Shown here piece after piece: positions 1 to 6,767 of a stretch of 6,858 nt of DNA. The stretch comes from Marinagarivorans sp. UBA5870. GTDB taxonomy: Bacteria; Pseudomonadota; Gammaproteobacteria; Pseudomonadales; Cellvibrionaceae. Below the pieces are notes generated by a model that made no database searches, was not told the DNA's origin, and saw only the letters and a list, made by a program, of their open reading frames with translations. Location: assembly GCA_002432555.1 (NCBI GenBank), contig DJFO01000414.1:498-7355 (forward strand). The letters run 5' to 3'. The position numbers and the translations under genes are program-made. Within the stretch, counting starts at the first letter, position 1. Each line of letters opens with the position of its first letter.

Positions 1-126
1 GGTGGCGAACGCGAGCAGGTACATCAGGCCGTACCAGTGGATCGCGAACGGACCGAAGGTTTTGCCGGCTAGGGTGAAGGCACCTATGGAAACGGCGACG
101 GGGTCTATTTCTGGATAAGTCAGCAT
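1..126 (-). CDS. lgt: Prolipoprotein diacylglyceryl transferase, N-terminal part (cut by window edge)
   Basis: Lgt is an inner-membrane enzyme that moves a diacylglyceryl group from phosphatidylglycerol to the lipobox cysteine of prolipoproteins, the first step of lipoprotein maturation. Only the first 42 codons lie in the window. They read [12 protein letters not shown] at the N-terminus and [13 protein letters not shown] at the cut end (residues 30-42). The opening YPxIDPVA and the HWYG start of the first conserved membrane segment are hallmarks of the family. The start ATG (124-126) is chosen because it gives this conserved N-terminus. The ribosome binding site is poor, since the nearest purine run (AGGGG) is about 13 bases upstream. 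Residues 16-25 look slightly longer than the short linker I remember from other Lgt proteins. The gene follows ptsP in the same direction after 60 bases, a common gammaproteobacterial order. Identification is firm; the remaining protein is not visible. Confidence 0.93.
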   Translation of the reverse strand, partial: MLTYPEIDPVAVSIGAFTLAGKTFGPFAIHWYGLMYLLAFAT

Positions 127-162
127 GTGAGATGGTGTGCCCCTGGGAGAAAACGAGGGCGA

Positions 163-171
163 ATCATAGCA
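163..171 (-). promoter_or_regulatory. Candidate extended -10 promoter for lgt
   Basis: On the minus strand the 60-base gap between ptsP and lgt contains TGCTATGAT, an extended -10 element (TGn plus TATGAT, five of six to consensus). No good -35 hexamer lies 16-18 bases upstream, as is usual for extended -10 promoters. Transcription would start near position 155, leaving a leader of about 30 bases before the lgt ATG. No intrinsic terminator is visible between ptsP and lgt, so read-through from ptsP is also likely. This is a motif match only. Confidence 0.4.
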
Positions 172-186
172 GAAACCGCAGCGAAT

Positions 187-2454
187 CTAGTCTGGCAGTT
201 TAGGTTTCAGCAGCCGCGTGAGCCCACATTCATCAAAGGTCTTTTCAATGCAGCGGTTGACGGACTCCGTATCCGGCAGACTCATCACCTCCGCCAATAG
301 ACGCTCCGCGCGCTCGAGGGTAATGCGTCGAATCACCGACTTGACCTTGAGCAGGTTGGTGGCATTCATAGAGAGAACATCGAAACCCATGGCCACCAAC
401 AGCATGGCGGCGGAGGGATCGCCCGCGAGTTCGCCACAGATTCCCACGGGCACGCCCTGGCTGTGGCTCTCTCGCACCACGGTGTTCAACGCCCGCAGCA
501 CCGCCGGGTGGAGCGAGTGGTATAGATCCGCAACCCGCGCATTGTTGCGGTCGACCGCCAGGAGATACTGCGTGAGGTCGTTGCTGCCGACCGAGAGAAA
601 ATCTGCCCGGGCGGCCAGCTCCCGCGCCTGATACACCGCTGACGGCACCTCGACCATCACCCCTATGGGCGGCATTTGGATGTTGTAGCCCTCGTCCAAA
701 AGTTCGTCGAAGGCGCGGTAAATCAGCATCTGCGCCACTTCGAGCTCGGGTATCGACGAGATCATGGGCAGCAATATGCGCAGATTATTGAGATCCTCGC
801 TCGCCTTCAGCATGGCGCGCACCTGAGCGAGGAAGATTTCCGGATGATCCAGGGTGATGCGGATACCGCGCCAGCCAAGAAAGGGATTGTCCTCGGAAAT
901 GGGAAAATAGGGCAGGGATTTGTCGCCGCCGATGTCGAGGGTTCGCATGGTGACCGGGTGTGGTGCAAATGCCTGGAGCTGCTCGCGATACACGAGGCGT
1001 TGCTCCTCCTCCGATGGGAAGCGGTCGCGCAGCATAAAAGGGACTTCCGTGCGGTAGAGTCCCACCCCTTCCGCGCCGCGCTCGAGGGACAACACGGCGT
1101 CGGCCATCAGACCCGTGTTCACCCACAGCGCCACCCGGTGCTGATCCATGGTTTCACAGGGAAGATCCTTCAACTGTTCGAGCCCCGCCACCAGTTGCAG
1201 GTCTTCCTCGACTATGTCCTGGTAATGGGCTTTCAGGCCCGCCGAGGGATCGCTGTAGACCGAGCCGTGATAACCGTCGACGATAATTTCCCGGCCATCG
1301 AGTTTGGTATAGGGCAGATCCACTGCGCCCATGACCGTGGGTATGCCCATGGAGCGCGCGAGAATGGCGACGTGGGAGTTGCCGGAGCCGCGCAGCGACA
1401 CCAGACCCGCCAATTTCCCCTGCGGCACTTCACCCAGCACGGATGCGGTCAATTCCTCGCCGATAAGGATGGTGTTCTCCGGGTAGATGCGCTCTTTTTT
1501 GGCCGACTCCTGGAGATAAGCGAGCACCCGGCTGCCGAGGTCCTGCACGTCGGACGCGCGCTCGCGCAGGTAGGGGTCGTGCATGCTGGAAAAGTTTTTC
1601 ACGTGCTCGAGAATCACGTCACTCCAGGCGTACTGGGCGGAAAAGCCTTCCATGATGCGTTCGGTCACTTCGCCACCCAGGGAGGCGTCGTCCAGCATGC
1701 CGAGATAGGCATCGAAGAGCACTTGTTCTTCTTTGTTGAGCCGCAACTTAAGCTCTTCACCTAAGCGCTTCACATCCTCCCGTACCGCGGCCAGACAGCT
1801 CTGGAAGAAGGCGAGCTCCTCCTCTATGTTTTCGCAGGTTTGATAAGGCACCGCGGTGAGATCGGCGAGCGGTGAAATGACAATTGCCCGGCCGATCGCG
1901 ACCCCGGGTGCGCCGGCGACTCCGGCGAACTTTGCCTCGCGTCCGTGGTTGTTCGGGCCGGCAACATTGAGCGCACCCGTGGCTTCCGCATGCGCGATAA
2001 CGCCGGCGAGTTGCGCGGACATGGTGACCAAAAATGCTTCTTCACCCTCATCGAACCGCCGCCGCTCCGCCTGCTGCACGACCAGGACTCCGAGCACGAT
2101 CCGGTGATGGATAATGGGCACACCGAGGAAGGCGCTATAACGCTCCTCTCCGGTTTCAGGAAAATATTGGAACTTCGGGTGGGAATCCGCCTGATCGAGG
2201 TTGATCGGCTCTTCGCGCGCCGCGACCATGCCGACGAGGCCCTCGTTGAAGCCGAGCCGCACTTGGCCGATCGCCTCTTCGTTCAGGCCATCGGGCGCCA
2301 TGAGAGTGTAATAACCCTGCGGATCGCGGAGATAAACGGAACAGACCTCCGTATCCATGGCGGCCTTGACGCGGGCGACTATGATCTTCAGTACGGAATG
2401 GAGATCCCGCGCCGAATTCACCTCTTGCACAATGCTGCGCAGGGAATTCAGCAT
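187..2454 (-). CDS. ptsP: PEP-protein phosphotransferase PtsP (enzyme I-Ntr)
   Basis: Enzyme I of the nitrogen phosphotransferase system. It autophosphorylates on histidine from phosphoenolpyruvate and passes the phosphate to NPr and then EIIA-Ntr, neither of which is encoded in this window. The 755-residue cytoplasmic protein has the usual PtsP architecture: a GAF sensor domain (about 17-157), the N-terminal PEP-utiliser domain (about 175-300), the swivelling phosphohistidine domain with H361 in [25 protein letters not shown] context, and the C-terminal PEP-binding barrel (about 420-710). Barrel motifs include GLYRTE (465-470), [10 protein letters not shown] (503-512), GVMVEVPSA (598-606), [10 protein letters not shown] (621-630) and catalytic C673 in GICGELAG. 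The GAF domain separates PtsP from the sugar-PTS enzyme I; in E. coli it senses nitrogen status. The ATG sits inside the end of rppH (7-base ATGCTGA overlap), with a GGAG Shine-Dalgarno 8 bases upstream (2463-2466), implying translational coupling. All catalytic motifs look intact. Confidence 0.97.
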   Translation of the reverse strand: MLNSLRSIVQEVNSARDLHSVLKIIVARVKAAMDTEVCSVYLRDPQGYYTLMAPDGLNEEAIGQVRLGFNEGLVGMVAAREEPINLDQADSHPKFQYFPETGEERYSAFLGVPIIHHRIVLGVLVVQQAERRRFDEGEEAFLVTMSAQLAGVIAHAEATGALNVAGPNNHGREAKFAGVAGAPGVAIGRAIVISPLADLTAVPYQTCENIEEELAFFQSCLAAVREDVKRLGEELKLRLNKEEQVLFDAYLGMLDDASLGGEVTERIMEGFSAQYAWSDVILEHVKNFSSMHDPYLRERASDVQDLGSRVLAYLQESAKKERIYPENTILIGEELTASVLGEVPQGKLAGLVSLRGSGNSHVAILARSMGIPTVMGAVDLPYTKLDGREIIVDGYHGSVYSDPSAGLKAHYQDIVEEDLQLVAGLEQLKDLPCETMDQHRVALWVNTGLMADAVLSLERGAEGVGLYRTEVPFMLRDRFPSEEEQRLVYREQLQAFAPHPVTMRTLDIGGDKSLPYFPISEDNPFLGWRGIRITLDHPEIFLAQVRAMLKASEDLNNLRILLPMISSIPELEVAQMLIYRAFDELLDEGYNIQMPPIGVMVEVPSAVYQARELAARADFLSVGSNDLTQYLLAVDRNNARVADLYHSLHPAVLRALNTVVRESHSQGVPVGICGELAGDPSAAMLLVAMGFDVLSMNATNLLKVKSVIRRITLERAERLLAEVMSLPDTESVNRCIEKTFDECGLTRLLKPKLPD

Positions 2455-2960
2455 GCTTTAGTCTCCGCACCACCTATAGCTTCCTGGTATTGGGCGTGTA
2501 GAGGGGAAAGCTCGCGAAGGGCGCGGCGGTAGACGTCGCGTTTGAACGCGACTACGTTGTTGACCGGATACCAGTAGCTGACCCAGCGCCAGTGATCAAA
2601 CTCGGGTGTAGCGTTGAGAGCGACGTTGATCCGTTCATCGGAGCCGAGGAAACGCAGCAGGAACCACTTCTGCTTTTGACCAATGCAAACCGGCTGCTGC
2701 TGGCGCACGTAGCGCGTGGGCAAGCGGTAACGCAACCAGCCGCGGGTCACGCCGAGAATGGTGACGTCTTTCGGATACAAACCGACCTCTTCCTCCAATT
2801 CGCGATATAAAGCCTGTTCGGCACTTTCATGATGCTTGATGCCGCCCTGCGGAAACTGCCATGCATCCTGACCACCAACACGCCGCGCCCACAGCAATTC
2901 ACCCCGGGAGTTCGTCAGAATGATGCCCACATTGGGCCGAAAACCATCGGCGTCGATCAC
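2448..2960 (-). CDS. rppH: RNA 5' pyrophosphohydrolase RppH (Nudix)
   Basis: RppH removes pyrophosphate from the 5' triphosphate end of mRNAs, producing the monophosphate end that stimulates RNase E decay. The 170-residue protein closely matches E. coli RppH (176 residues, from memory) through [22 protein letters not shown] (35-40) and [17 protein letters not shown] and [11 protein letters not shown] segments. The Nudix box is complete: G39, E45, R53, E54, E57, E58 and G60 (GX5EX7REUXEEXGU), with the Glu cluster binding Mg2+. The start is GTG at 2958-2960, giving the conserved MID N-terminus; a GAGG Shine-Dalgarno ends 5 bases upstream. It is the first gene of the leftward block and overlaps ptsP by 7 bases, so the two are very likely cotranscribed. 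The C-terminal tail past residue 155 is variable in the family. Older names are nudH and ygdP. Confidence 0.97.
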   Translation of the reverse strand: MIDADGFRPNVGIILTNSRGELLWARRVGGQDAWQFPQGGIKHHESAEQALYRELEEEVGLYPKDVTILGVTRGWLRYRLPTRYVRQQQPVCIGQKQKWFLLRFLGSDERINVALNATPEFDHWRWVSYWYPVNNVVAFKRDVYRRALRELSPLHAQYQEAIGGAETKAC

Positions 2961-3113
2961 GGCGGCCTCGCGCTTGTTTTATAATAGTCGGGCTATTGTT
3001 TCACAGTTGGTCTGAGTCAGCAATTTGACCCCGCCCCGCGCCATTTAGCGCTTTACAGGCCCAACCAAGCCTGACAAATATGAACCCATTCCCATTTTTG
3101 CAGGAGCCCTTGT
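2961..3113. promoter_or_regulatory. Divergent promoter region between rppH and the HAD gene
   Basis: This 153-base region separates divergent genes and must hold at least one promoter for each. An AT-rich spot stands out in GC-rich surroundings. On the plus strand TATAAT (2980-2985) is a perfect -10 hexamer, but it has no good -35 and would leave a leader of about 120 bases. On the minus strand the same spot reads TATTAT (2986-2981), which would start rppH transcription near 2974 with a very short leader; its -35 is also poor. A second plus-strand option is TTTACA (3052-3057) followed by a weak -10 near 3076-3081. The short inverted repeat AATAG/CTATT (2983-2997) overlaps the -10s and could be an operator. 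No long gene or RNA gene is visible here. Confidence 0.4.
3102..3106 (+). promoter_or_regulatory. Ribosome binding site that fixes the TTG start of the HAD gene
   Basis: AGGAG, a near-perfect Shine-Dalgarno, lies 7 bases before the TTG at 3114. The HAD nucleophile motif begins only five codons after that TTG, so the start cannot be much further in. No in-frame ATG suits the family better, so TTG with this site is the most economical choice. Confidence 0.75.
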
Positions 3114-3767
3114 TTGAGTTTAGCGATTTTTGATCTCGACAACACTTTAATTGCCGGCGACAGCGACTATTTATGGGGAGAGTTTCTGGTTGAACAGGGC
3201 CGGGTGGACGCGCAGCACTACCGTGAGCAAAACGCGCTTTTTTACCAGGCCTACCAACGGGGCGATCTCGATATCCACGCGTACCTCGCCTTTGCCCTCG
3301 CCCCCCTGCGCGGCGCTTCGCCGGCGCAGTTGCTGGAGCTGCACCGGGATTTCATGCGGCAGAAGATCACGCCGATACTCTTGCCTAAGGCGCGCGATCT
3401 CATCGATACCCACCGGCGCAGGGGGGACACGCTGCTGATCATCACGGCAACCAACCGGTTTATCACTGCACCTATAGCGGAGTTACTCGAAATTCCGCAC
3501 CTCTTGGCCTCGGAACCCGAGCTCGTCGAAGGCTGTTACACCGGCCGAGCTACTGGGACGCCCTGTTTTCAGGAGGGTAAGGTAACGCGTCTCAACGAAT
3601 GGCTGCGATCGACCGGCGAACGTTTGGAAGGGAGCTATTTTTATTCGGACTCAGCCAACGACATTCCCCTGCTGCGCGCCGTCAGCCACCCAGTAGCCGT
3701 GGACCCGGACGAGCGCCTGCGAACTTTTGCGCTGGAAAACGCCATACCCATCATAAGCCTGAGATAA
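3114..3767 (+). CDS. HAD-IB family phosphatase (SerB-like), possible histidinol-phosphate phosphatase
   Basis: A 217-residue cytoplasmic phosphatase of HAD subfamily IB. Motif I is FDLDNTL with nucleophile D7 and acid/base D9. The alpha-helical cap typical of type IB follows (about 16-90). Motif II is LIITATN with T111, motif III is K156 in EGKV, and motif IV is YSDSANDIPLL with D179 and D183 for Mg2+. All catalytic residues are present. The substrate cannot be read from sequence. The Pseudomonas aeruginosa gene in the same position beside rppH, PA0335, has been reported as a histidinol-phosphate phosphatase (histidine synthesis); this is from memory. Position and family support that activity here, but phosphoserine or another phosphomonoester remains possible. 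The TTG start suggests modest translation. The imelysin-like gene begins 4 bases after the stop, so the two form a likely operon. Confidence 0.9.
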   Translation: MSLAIFDLDNTLIAGDSDYLWGEFLVEQGRVDAQHYREQNALFYQAYQRGDLDIHAYLAFALAPLRGASPAQLLELHRDFMRQKITPILLPKARDLIDTHRRRGDTLLIITATNRFITAPIAELLEIPHLLASEPELVEGCYTGRATGTPCFQEGKVTRLNEWLRSTGERLEGSYFYSDSANDIPLLRAVSHPVAVDPDERLRTFALENAIPIISLR

Positions 3768-3771
3768 AACC

Positions 3772-4932
3772 ATGATGCAAGGTCTCCTGCGCCCGGTCCT
3801 GATACTGGCGGTTGTTTTGGCCTTCGGTCCGGCCGGCTGCGCCAAACAAGAGCCCACTGACAAGCCGACCGAGCCGCCACCAGCGGCGGTGCCCGCCACG
3901 CCTGCCGCGTCCGTCGCCGTCCGCACCGAGAGTGTGGTTTGGAACCTGGCGCGGGATCTTACTGCCCAGAGCCTGCCGGCGGCGGCTGACCTGCGCACGG
4001 CGGTGGAGAATCTTCTCGGATCGCCGGATTTGGAAAAACTGACCGCGGCCCAGCGCCAATGGCGCGCGGCCGCGGCGCAAGTGGAGCAGCTGCACGTGTT
4101 TTCGCGCCTCGGCGCTGTAGCTCCGCAACATTTTTTCCAGCTGCAGGAATTGCAGTTCGCGCTCAGTGCCTGGCCGATACAGCCCGGTTATTTGGACGGC
4201 TTCGGCGAGCACCCCTACTCGGGCATAGTGTTTGATGTCGGGGTGCCGCTGACCGCGGAGGTTCTGCGGGAGCAACACGGAATGACCGACAGCGGCGACG
4301 CGACCCTCGGCCTTTACGCGATGGAGTTCCTGCTGTTTGGCGAAGACAATAATCGCGGCCCGCTGGTGTTCCAGCCGATCACGGCATTGGACGATCAGCA
4401 TCGTGCGGACGGTTATGGCGAGGTCGCCGAACTGCCGCGCAACCGCCGGCGGGAGCTGCTGCGTCTGCAGGCGACAATCCTCGCGGATGACTTGGCGCGC
4501 CTGCAGGCGCTCTGGGCCGATCCCCAGCCTGAACGGGCGCGGTACCACTTTGAAATTTTGCCTCTTGAGCGGCAGCTGGAGCTCTGGCAAAAAGCCGCGC
4601 TCGCTCTGGTGACGGAACAGCTCGTGACTTTGGCGAATTTGCAGGATCAGTCGCCCGGTCCCAATAACTTGTGGCAAAGCCAGCAATTAGCCGTGCGCCT
4701 CGCCGCGCAGCTGGGGGGGCTGCGGGCATTGAATCAGGCGGTGCCCCTCGGCGCGGACGTCGACAACACCATCGATCGTTGCCTCGGTGCCCTGACATCG
4801 GTCGCCAACTTGCCTCCGCTCGGAGACAAGGGTGTGCCGCCGCGGGTGAACTGGCAGGAAGCTTATACGGCGCTGCGCGATCTGGTGCGCGCACTCAACC
4901 CCGGAGAACAACCGGAAAACCGGGCGCTTTAA
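3772..4932 (+). CDS. Imelysin-family (M75-like) lipoprotein
   Basis: A 386-residue predicted lipoprotein of the imelysin superfamily. The N-terminus is a lipoprotein signal (residues 4-22, LLRPVLILAVVLAFGPAG) ending at lipobox PAGC with C23; A24 at +2 favours outer-membrane sorting. A Pro/Ala/Thr-rich linker (about 28-47) precedes a helical domain. Imelysin-type features are the QWRAAAAQVEQ helix (95-105), LSAWPIQPGYLDG (131-143) and GLYAMEFLLFG (180-190). The last corresponds to the family GxHxxE motif, but the His is Tyr (Y182) while E185 remains. Characterised relatives include insulin-cleaving membrane peptidases and periplasmic iron-uptake or polysaccharide-binding proteins of the EfeO/Algp7 type, so the role here may be ligand binding rather than proteolysis. 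There are no iron-transport genes nearby. The first of two consecutive ATGs (3772, 3775) is chosen because it sits about 8 bases from a weak GAG. It is coupled to the HAD gene by a 4-base gap. Confidence 0.85.
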   Translation: MMQGLLRPVLILAVVLAFGPAGCAKQEPTDKPTEPPPAAVPATPAASVAVRTESVVWNLARDLTAQSLPAAADLRTAVENLLGSPDLEKLTAAQRQWRAAAAQVEQLHVFSRLGAVAPQHFFQLQELQFALSAWPIQPGYLDGFGEHPYSGIVFDVGVPLTAEVLREQHGMTDSGDATLGLYAMEFLLFGEDNNRGPLVFQPITALDDQHRADGYGEVAELPRNRRRELLRLQATILADDLARLQALWADPQPERARYHFEILPLERQLELWQKAALALVTEQLVTLANLQDQSPGPNNLWQSQQLAVRLAAQLGGLRALNQAVPLGADVDNTIDRCLGALTSVANLPPLGDKGVPPRVNWQEAYTALRDLVRALNPGEQPENRAL

Positions 4933-4935
4933 ATC

Positions 4936-5319
4936 TTAGTCTTCATAGATCTCGATCGGCAGCTGGTCGGGATCGGCAAAAAAAGTGAAAGGGCGGCCCG
5001 TATATTCATCGACTCGCAAGGGCTCCACCGCCACACCGCGCGACTGCAGATAAGCAGCGGTCGCTGCCACTGACTCCACCGCAAAAGCGAGGTGCCGCAG
5101 GCCGCAGGCTTCGGGATAACTGGGGCGGGGCGGCGCTGCGGGAAAAGAAAACAATTCGATTCGACCGCCGCCCGGCAGGCGCAGATCCAGCTTGTAGGAA
5201 TTCCGAGAGAGACGGTAGTTTTCCGCAATCACCTCGAGACCGAGTATATCGGTGTAAAATTTTTTCGAGCTGGTGTAATCCGAACAAATGATCGCAACGT
5301 GGTGAATGGCTTTGAACAT
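4936..5319 (-). CDS. gloA2: YaeR/GloA2-type glyoxalase I-like metalloprotein (VOC fold)
   Basis: A 127-residue vicinal-oxygen-chelate protein of the SMU1112c/YaeR group. It aligns end to end with E. coli YaeR as I recall it: HHVAIICSDY, FYTDILGLEV, RIELFSFP, PEACGLRHLAFAV and FTFFADPDQLPIEIYED. The four expected metal ligands are visible as H7, E55, H76 and E123, the H-E-H-E order of glyoxalase I proteins, so a divalent metal site is likely. The physiological substrate of YaeR proteins is not established as far as I know; a glyoxalase or related activity is inferred from fold. The open frame extends to 5526, but the ATG at 5317-5319 is chosen because YaeR proteins begin there and a GGAAG site lies 5 bases upstream; the upstream extension resembles no protein. 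It converges on the imelysin-like gene with 3 bases between the stop codons. Confidence 0.93.
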   Translation of the reverse strand: MFKAIHHVAIICSDYTSSKKFYTDILGLEVIAENYRLSRNSYKLDLRLPGGGRIELFSFPAAPPRPSYPEACGLRHLAFAVESVAATAAYLQSRGVAVEPLRVDEYTGRPFTFFADPDQLPIEIYED

Positions 5320-5324
5320 AAAAA

Positions 5325-5329
5325 CTTCC
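5325..5329 (-). promoter_or_regulatory. Ribosome binding site that fixes the gloA2 start
   Basis: On the minus strand GGAAG is followed by five T residues and then the ATG at 5319. It marks the short 127-residue form as the translated one. The next in-frame ATG upstream (5331) has no comparable site. Confidence 0.7.
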
Positions 5330-5351
5330 ATAAATGAACTGCGGTGTCGAT

Positions 5352-5379
5352 ATTTTAAGCCGCTTTCCATCCAAAAAAT
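5352..5379 (-). promoter_or_regulatory. Weak candidate promoter for gloA2
   Basis: On the minus strand TAAAAT (5357-5352, five of six to the -10 consensus) lies about 33 bases upstream of the gloA2 start. Sixteen bases further upstream is ATTTTT, a poor -35. Some promoter must lie here because the neighbouring gene is divergent, but the match is weak. Confidence 0.3.
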
Positions 5380-5381
5380 GC

Positions 5382-5410
5382 TTGGCATTGTTCTTGCGCC
5401 GCCGGATAAC
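5382..5410 (+). promoter_or_regulatory. Candidate promoter of the PLD-like gene: sigma-54-type (5382-5397) or sigma-70-type (5382-5410)
   Basis: The plus strand reads TTGGCATTGTTCTTGC at 5382-5397. This matches the sigma-54 pattern TTGGCA(C/T)-N-TTGC: the GG of the -24 box (5384-5385) and the GC of the -12 box (5396-5397) are exactly 12 bases apart. Transcription would start near 5409, about 28 bases before the GTG. The same DNA also offers a sigma-70 reading: TTGGCA (5382-5387, five of six), a 17-base spacer and GATAAC (5405-5410, four of six). Sequence alone does not decide between them. No activator binding site was recognised in the short space upstream. Confidence 0.5.
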
Positions 5411-5436
5411 CACAACCCAGCGGACTGGACCTTCCT

Positions 5437-6696
5437 GTGATAGCGACGATTCTCACTGTCCTTGCCAGTGTCATAGCGACTTCTATAGCTTTTGTGATCG
5501 CGCAGCGGCGGCGCACAGGGAAACATCGCTTCAACCCGGACACGCTGCCGGAAATTGGCGACTGTTTATATACGATCGCCGGCATCACCAAGAGCGTCGT
5601 GCACTCCGGCAACCGCGTCGAGGTGTTCCAGAACGGTGATTTATTTCCGGAATTGATGCGCGCGATTCGCGCCGCGCGCGAGACCGTGCATTGCGAGTCC
5701 TTCGTCTGGGACACCGGAAAACTCGAGGTGCTGTTCGTTGAGCTGTTCTGCCAGAAAGCCCGCGAGGGCGTGAAAGTGCGCTTGCTGCTCGACTCCATCG
5801 GGTCCATGTCCGCGAGCAGGGAACAGCTTAAAAAACTGTGCGAGGCGGGCGTGGAGCTGCATGAATATTGCCGGCCGCGCTGGTGGAACTTACGCCGCTT
5901 CAACCACCGCACCCACCGCAAATTAATGGTGGTGGACGGCATAGTTGGCTTTACCTACGGCCATGGTTTTGCCGATCAGTGGCTCGGCAACGGTGAAGAC
6001 GAAAAACACTGGCGCGATACCGGGGTGCGAATCGAGGGACCCGCGGTCTACTCGCTGCAATCGGTTTTCATGGAAAACTGGGTTGAAGAAACCAGCTGTA
6101 TTCCAACAGAAGCGAGTTGTTTTCCGGAAATCGAAGTGCAGGGTTCGGTGAAGGCTCACGTGGTGAGCAGCGCGACCGGCGACGCGCTGTCGGCCGTGGG
6201 GCTGCTCTACACCCTCGCCATCGCCTGCGCCCGCAAGGAGATTTACATCCAGAACCCCTACTTCGCGCCGGAAAAAAATGTCGTTGAGTTGCTGGGGAAA
6301 ATGGTGCAGCGCGGCGTCAAGGTGCATCTGATGGTGCCGGGTAAACATACGGACAATCCCTTTGTGCGCTGGGCCGGTTGTTCGCTCTACCGCCCGCTGC
6401 TGGAATCGGGGGTGCGCATCTACGAATTTGAACCGAGTTTGTTACACCAAAAAATCGTGGTAGTCGACGGTCAATGGACGCACGTGGGCTCCACCAATTT
6501 TGATGCGCGATCCCTCGCCCTGAACGAGGAAGTCGGCGTCGGCCTCCTCGACACCGAAACCGCGCAGAAATTAATTGCCGCCTTCCATGACGATTTGCGC
6601 CGCTGCAAGGAAATTAAACTGGACGAATGGCGCAAGCGCCCAAGGTACTACCGCCTCTTCGACGCCTTCGCCTATTTGCTGCGGGACCAGATTTAA
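5437..6696 (+). CDS. Membrane-anchored phospholipase D / cardiolipin synthase-like protein
   Basis: A 419-residue protein with two phospholipase D (HKD) motifs, as in bacterial cardiolipin synthases that join two phosphatidylglycerols or transfer phosphatidyl groups. HKD1 is HRKLMVVDG (H160, K162, D167); HKD2 is LHQKIVVVDG (H337, K339, D344) followed by canonical GSTN (351-354). After HKD1 the usual GSxN or GGxN position reads YGHG (174-177) within GFTYGHGFADQWLG. One hydrophobic segment (residues 2-22) followed by QRRR suggests a single anchor with the catalytic part in the cytoplasm. Length is near E. coli ClsB (413, from memory), but that lacks such an anchor and ClsA has two, so no symbol is given. 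The GTG start is the first ATG, GTG or TTG start codon after an in-frame stop at 5407-5409; the Shine-Dalgarno is weak (GGA at 5427-5429). It appears monocistronic. Phospholipase or phosphatidyltransferase action on another lipid is possible. Confidence 0.88.
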   Translation: MIATILTVLASVIATSIAFVIAQRRRTGKHRFNPDTLPEIGDCLYTIAGITKSVVHSGNRVEVFQNGDLFPELMRAIRAARETVHCESFVWDTGKLEVLFVELFCQKAREGVKVRLLLDSIGSMSASREQLKKLCEAGVELHEYCRPRWWNLRRFNHRTHRKLMVVDGIVGFTYGHGFADQWLGNGEDEKHWRDTGVRIEGPAVYSLQSVFMENWVEETSCIPTEASCFPEIEVQGSVKAHVVSSATGDALSAVGLLYTLAIACARKEIYIQNPYFAPEKNVVELLGKMVQRGVKVHLMVPGKHTDNPFVRWAGCSLYRPLLESGVRIYEFEPSLLHQKIVVVDGQWTHVGSTNFDARSLALNEEVGVGLLDTETAQKLIAAFHDDLRRCKEIKLDEWRKRPRYYRLFDAFAYLLRDQI

Positions 6697-6737
6697 GCGG
6701 CCGGGGTAGCGATTTCCATTCAGGCATGCGCAGGAAA

Positions 6738-6766
6738 CCTGGATGTCGGCCTGCGCGGAAATGACG
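6738..6766. repeat. Degenerate copy of a 29-base intergenic repeat
   Basis: This stretch aligns without gaps to 6830-6858 with 23 of 29 positions identical. Both copies begin CCTGGAT and share the core GCCTGCGCGG followed two bases later by ATGA. In this copy the hairpin arms have decayed (GTCG and GGAA instead of CCCC and GGGG), so it would fold poorly. The element lies just after the stop codon of the PLD-like gene. The core resembles the short CCCGC-GCAGGCGGG type dispersed repeats found between genes in many proteobacteria, recalled from general knowledge. Confidence 0.6.
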
Positions 6767-6767
6767 G

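Noticed and set aside
676..1764. Long plus-strand open frame (362 codons) opposite ptsP
   Set aside because: It lies entirely antisense to the well-conserved ptsP coding sequence, shows no recognisable domain, and is rich in His, Val and Gln as expected from reading the complement of a GC-rich gene.
3080..3133. 17-codon ATG frame overlapping the start of the HAD gene, considered as a leader peptide
   Set aside because: No Shine-Dalgarno precedes the ATG, the peptide has no attenuator-like run of one amino acid, and no terminator-type hairpins follow it.
3751..4686. Long minus-strand open frame (311 codons) opposite the imelysin-like gene
   Set aside because: It is antisense to a gene with a clear signal peptide and family motifs. 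Its composition (many Arg, Gln and His) is typical of a shadow frame, and it has no domain or convincing start site.
5320..5526. Extension of the gloA2 frame by 69 codons upstream of the chosen start
   Set aside because: The extra residues resemble no VOC protein, cross the promoter region and the start of the divergent PLD-like gene, and the family start at 5319 has a proper ribosome binding site.
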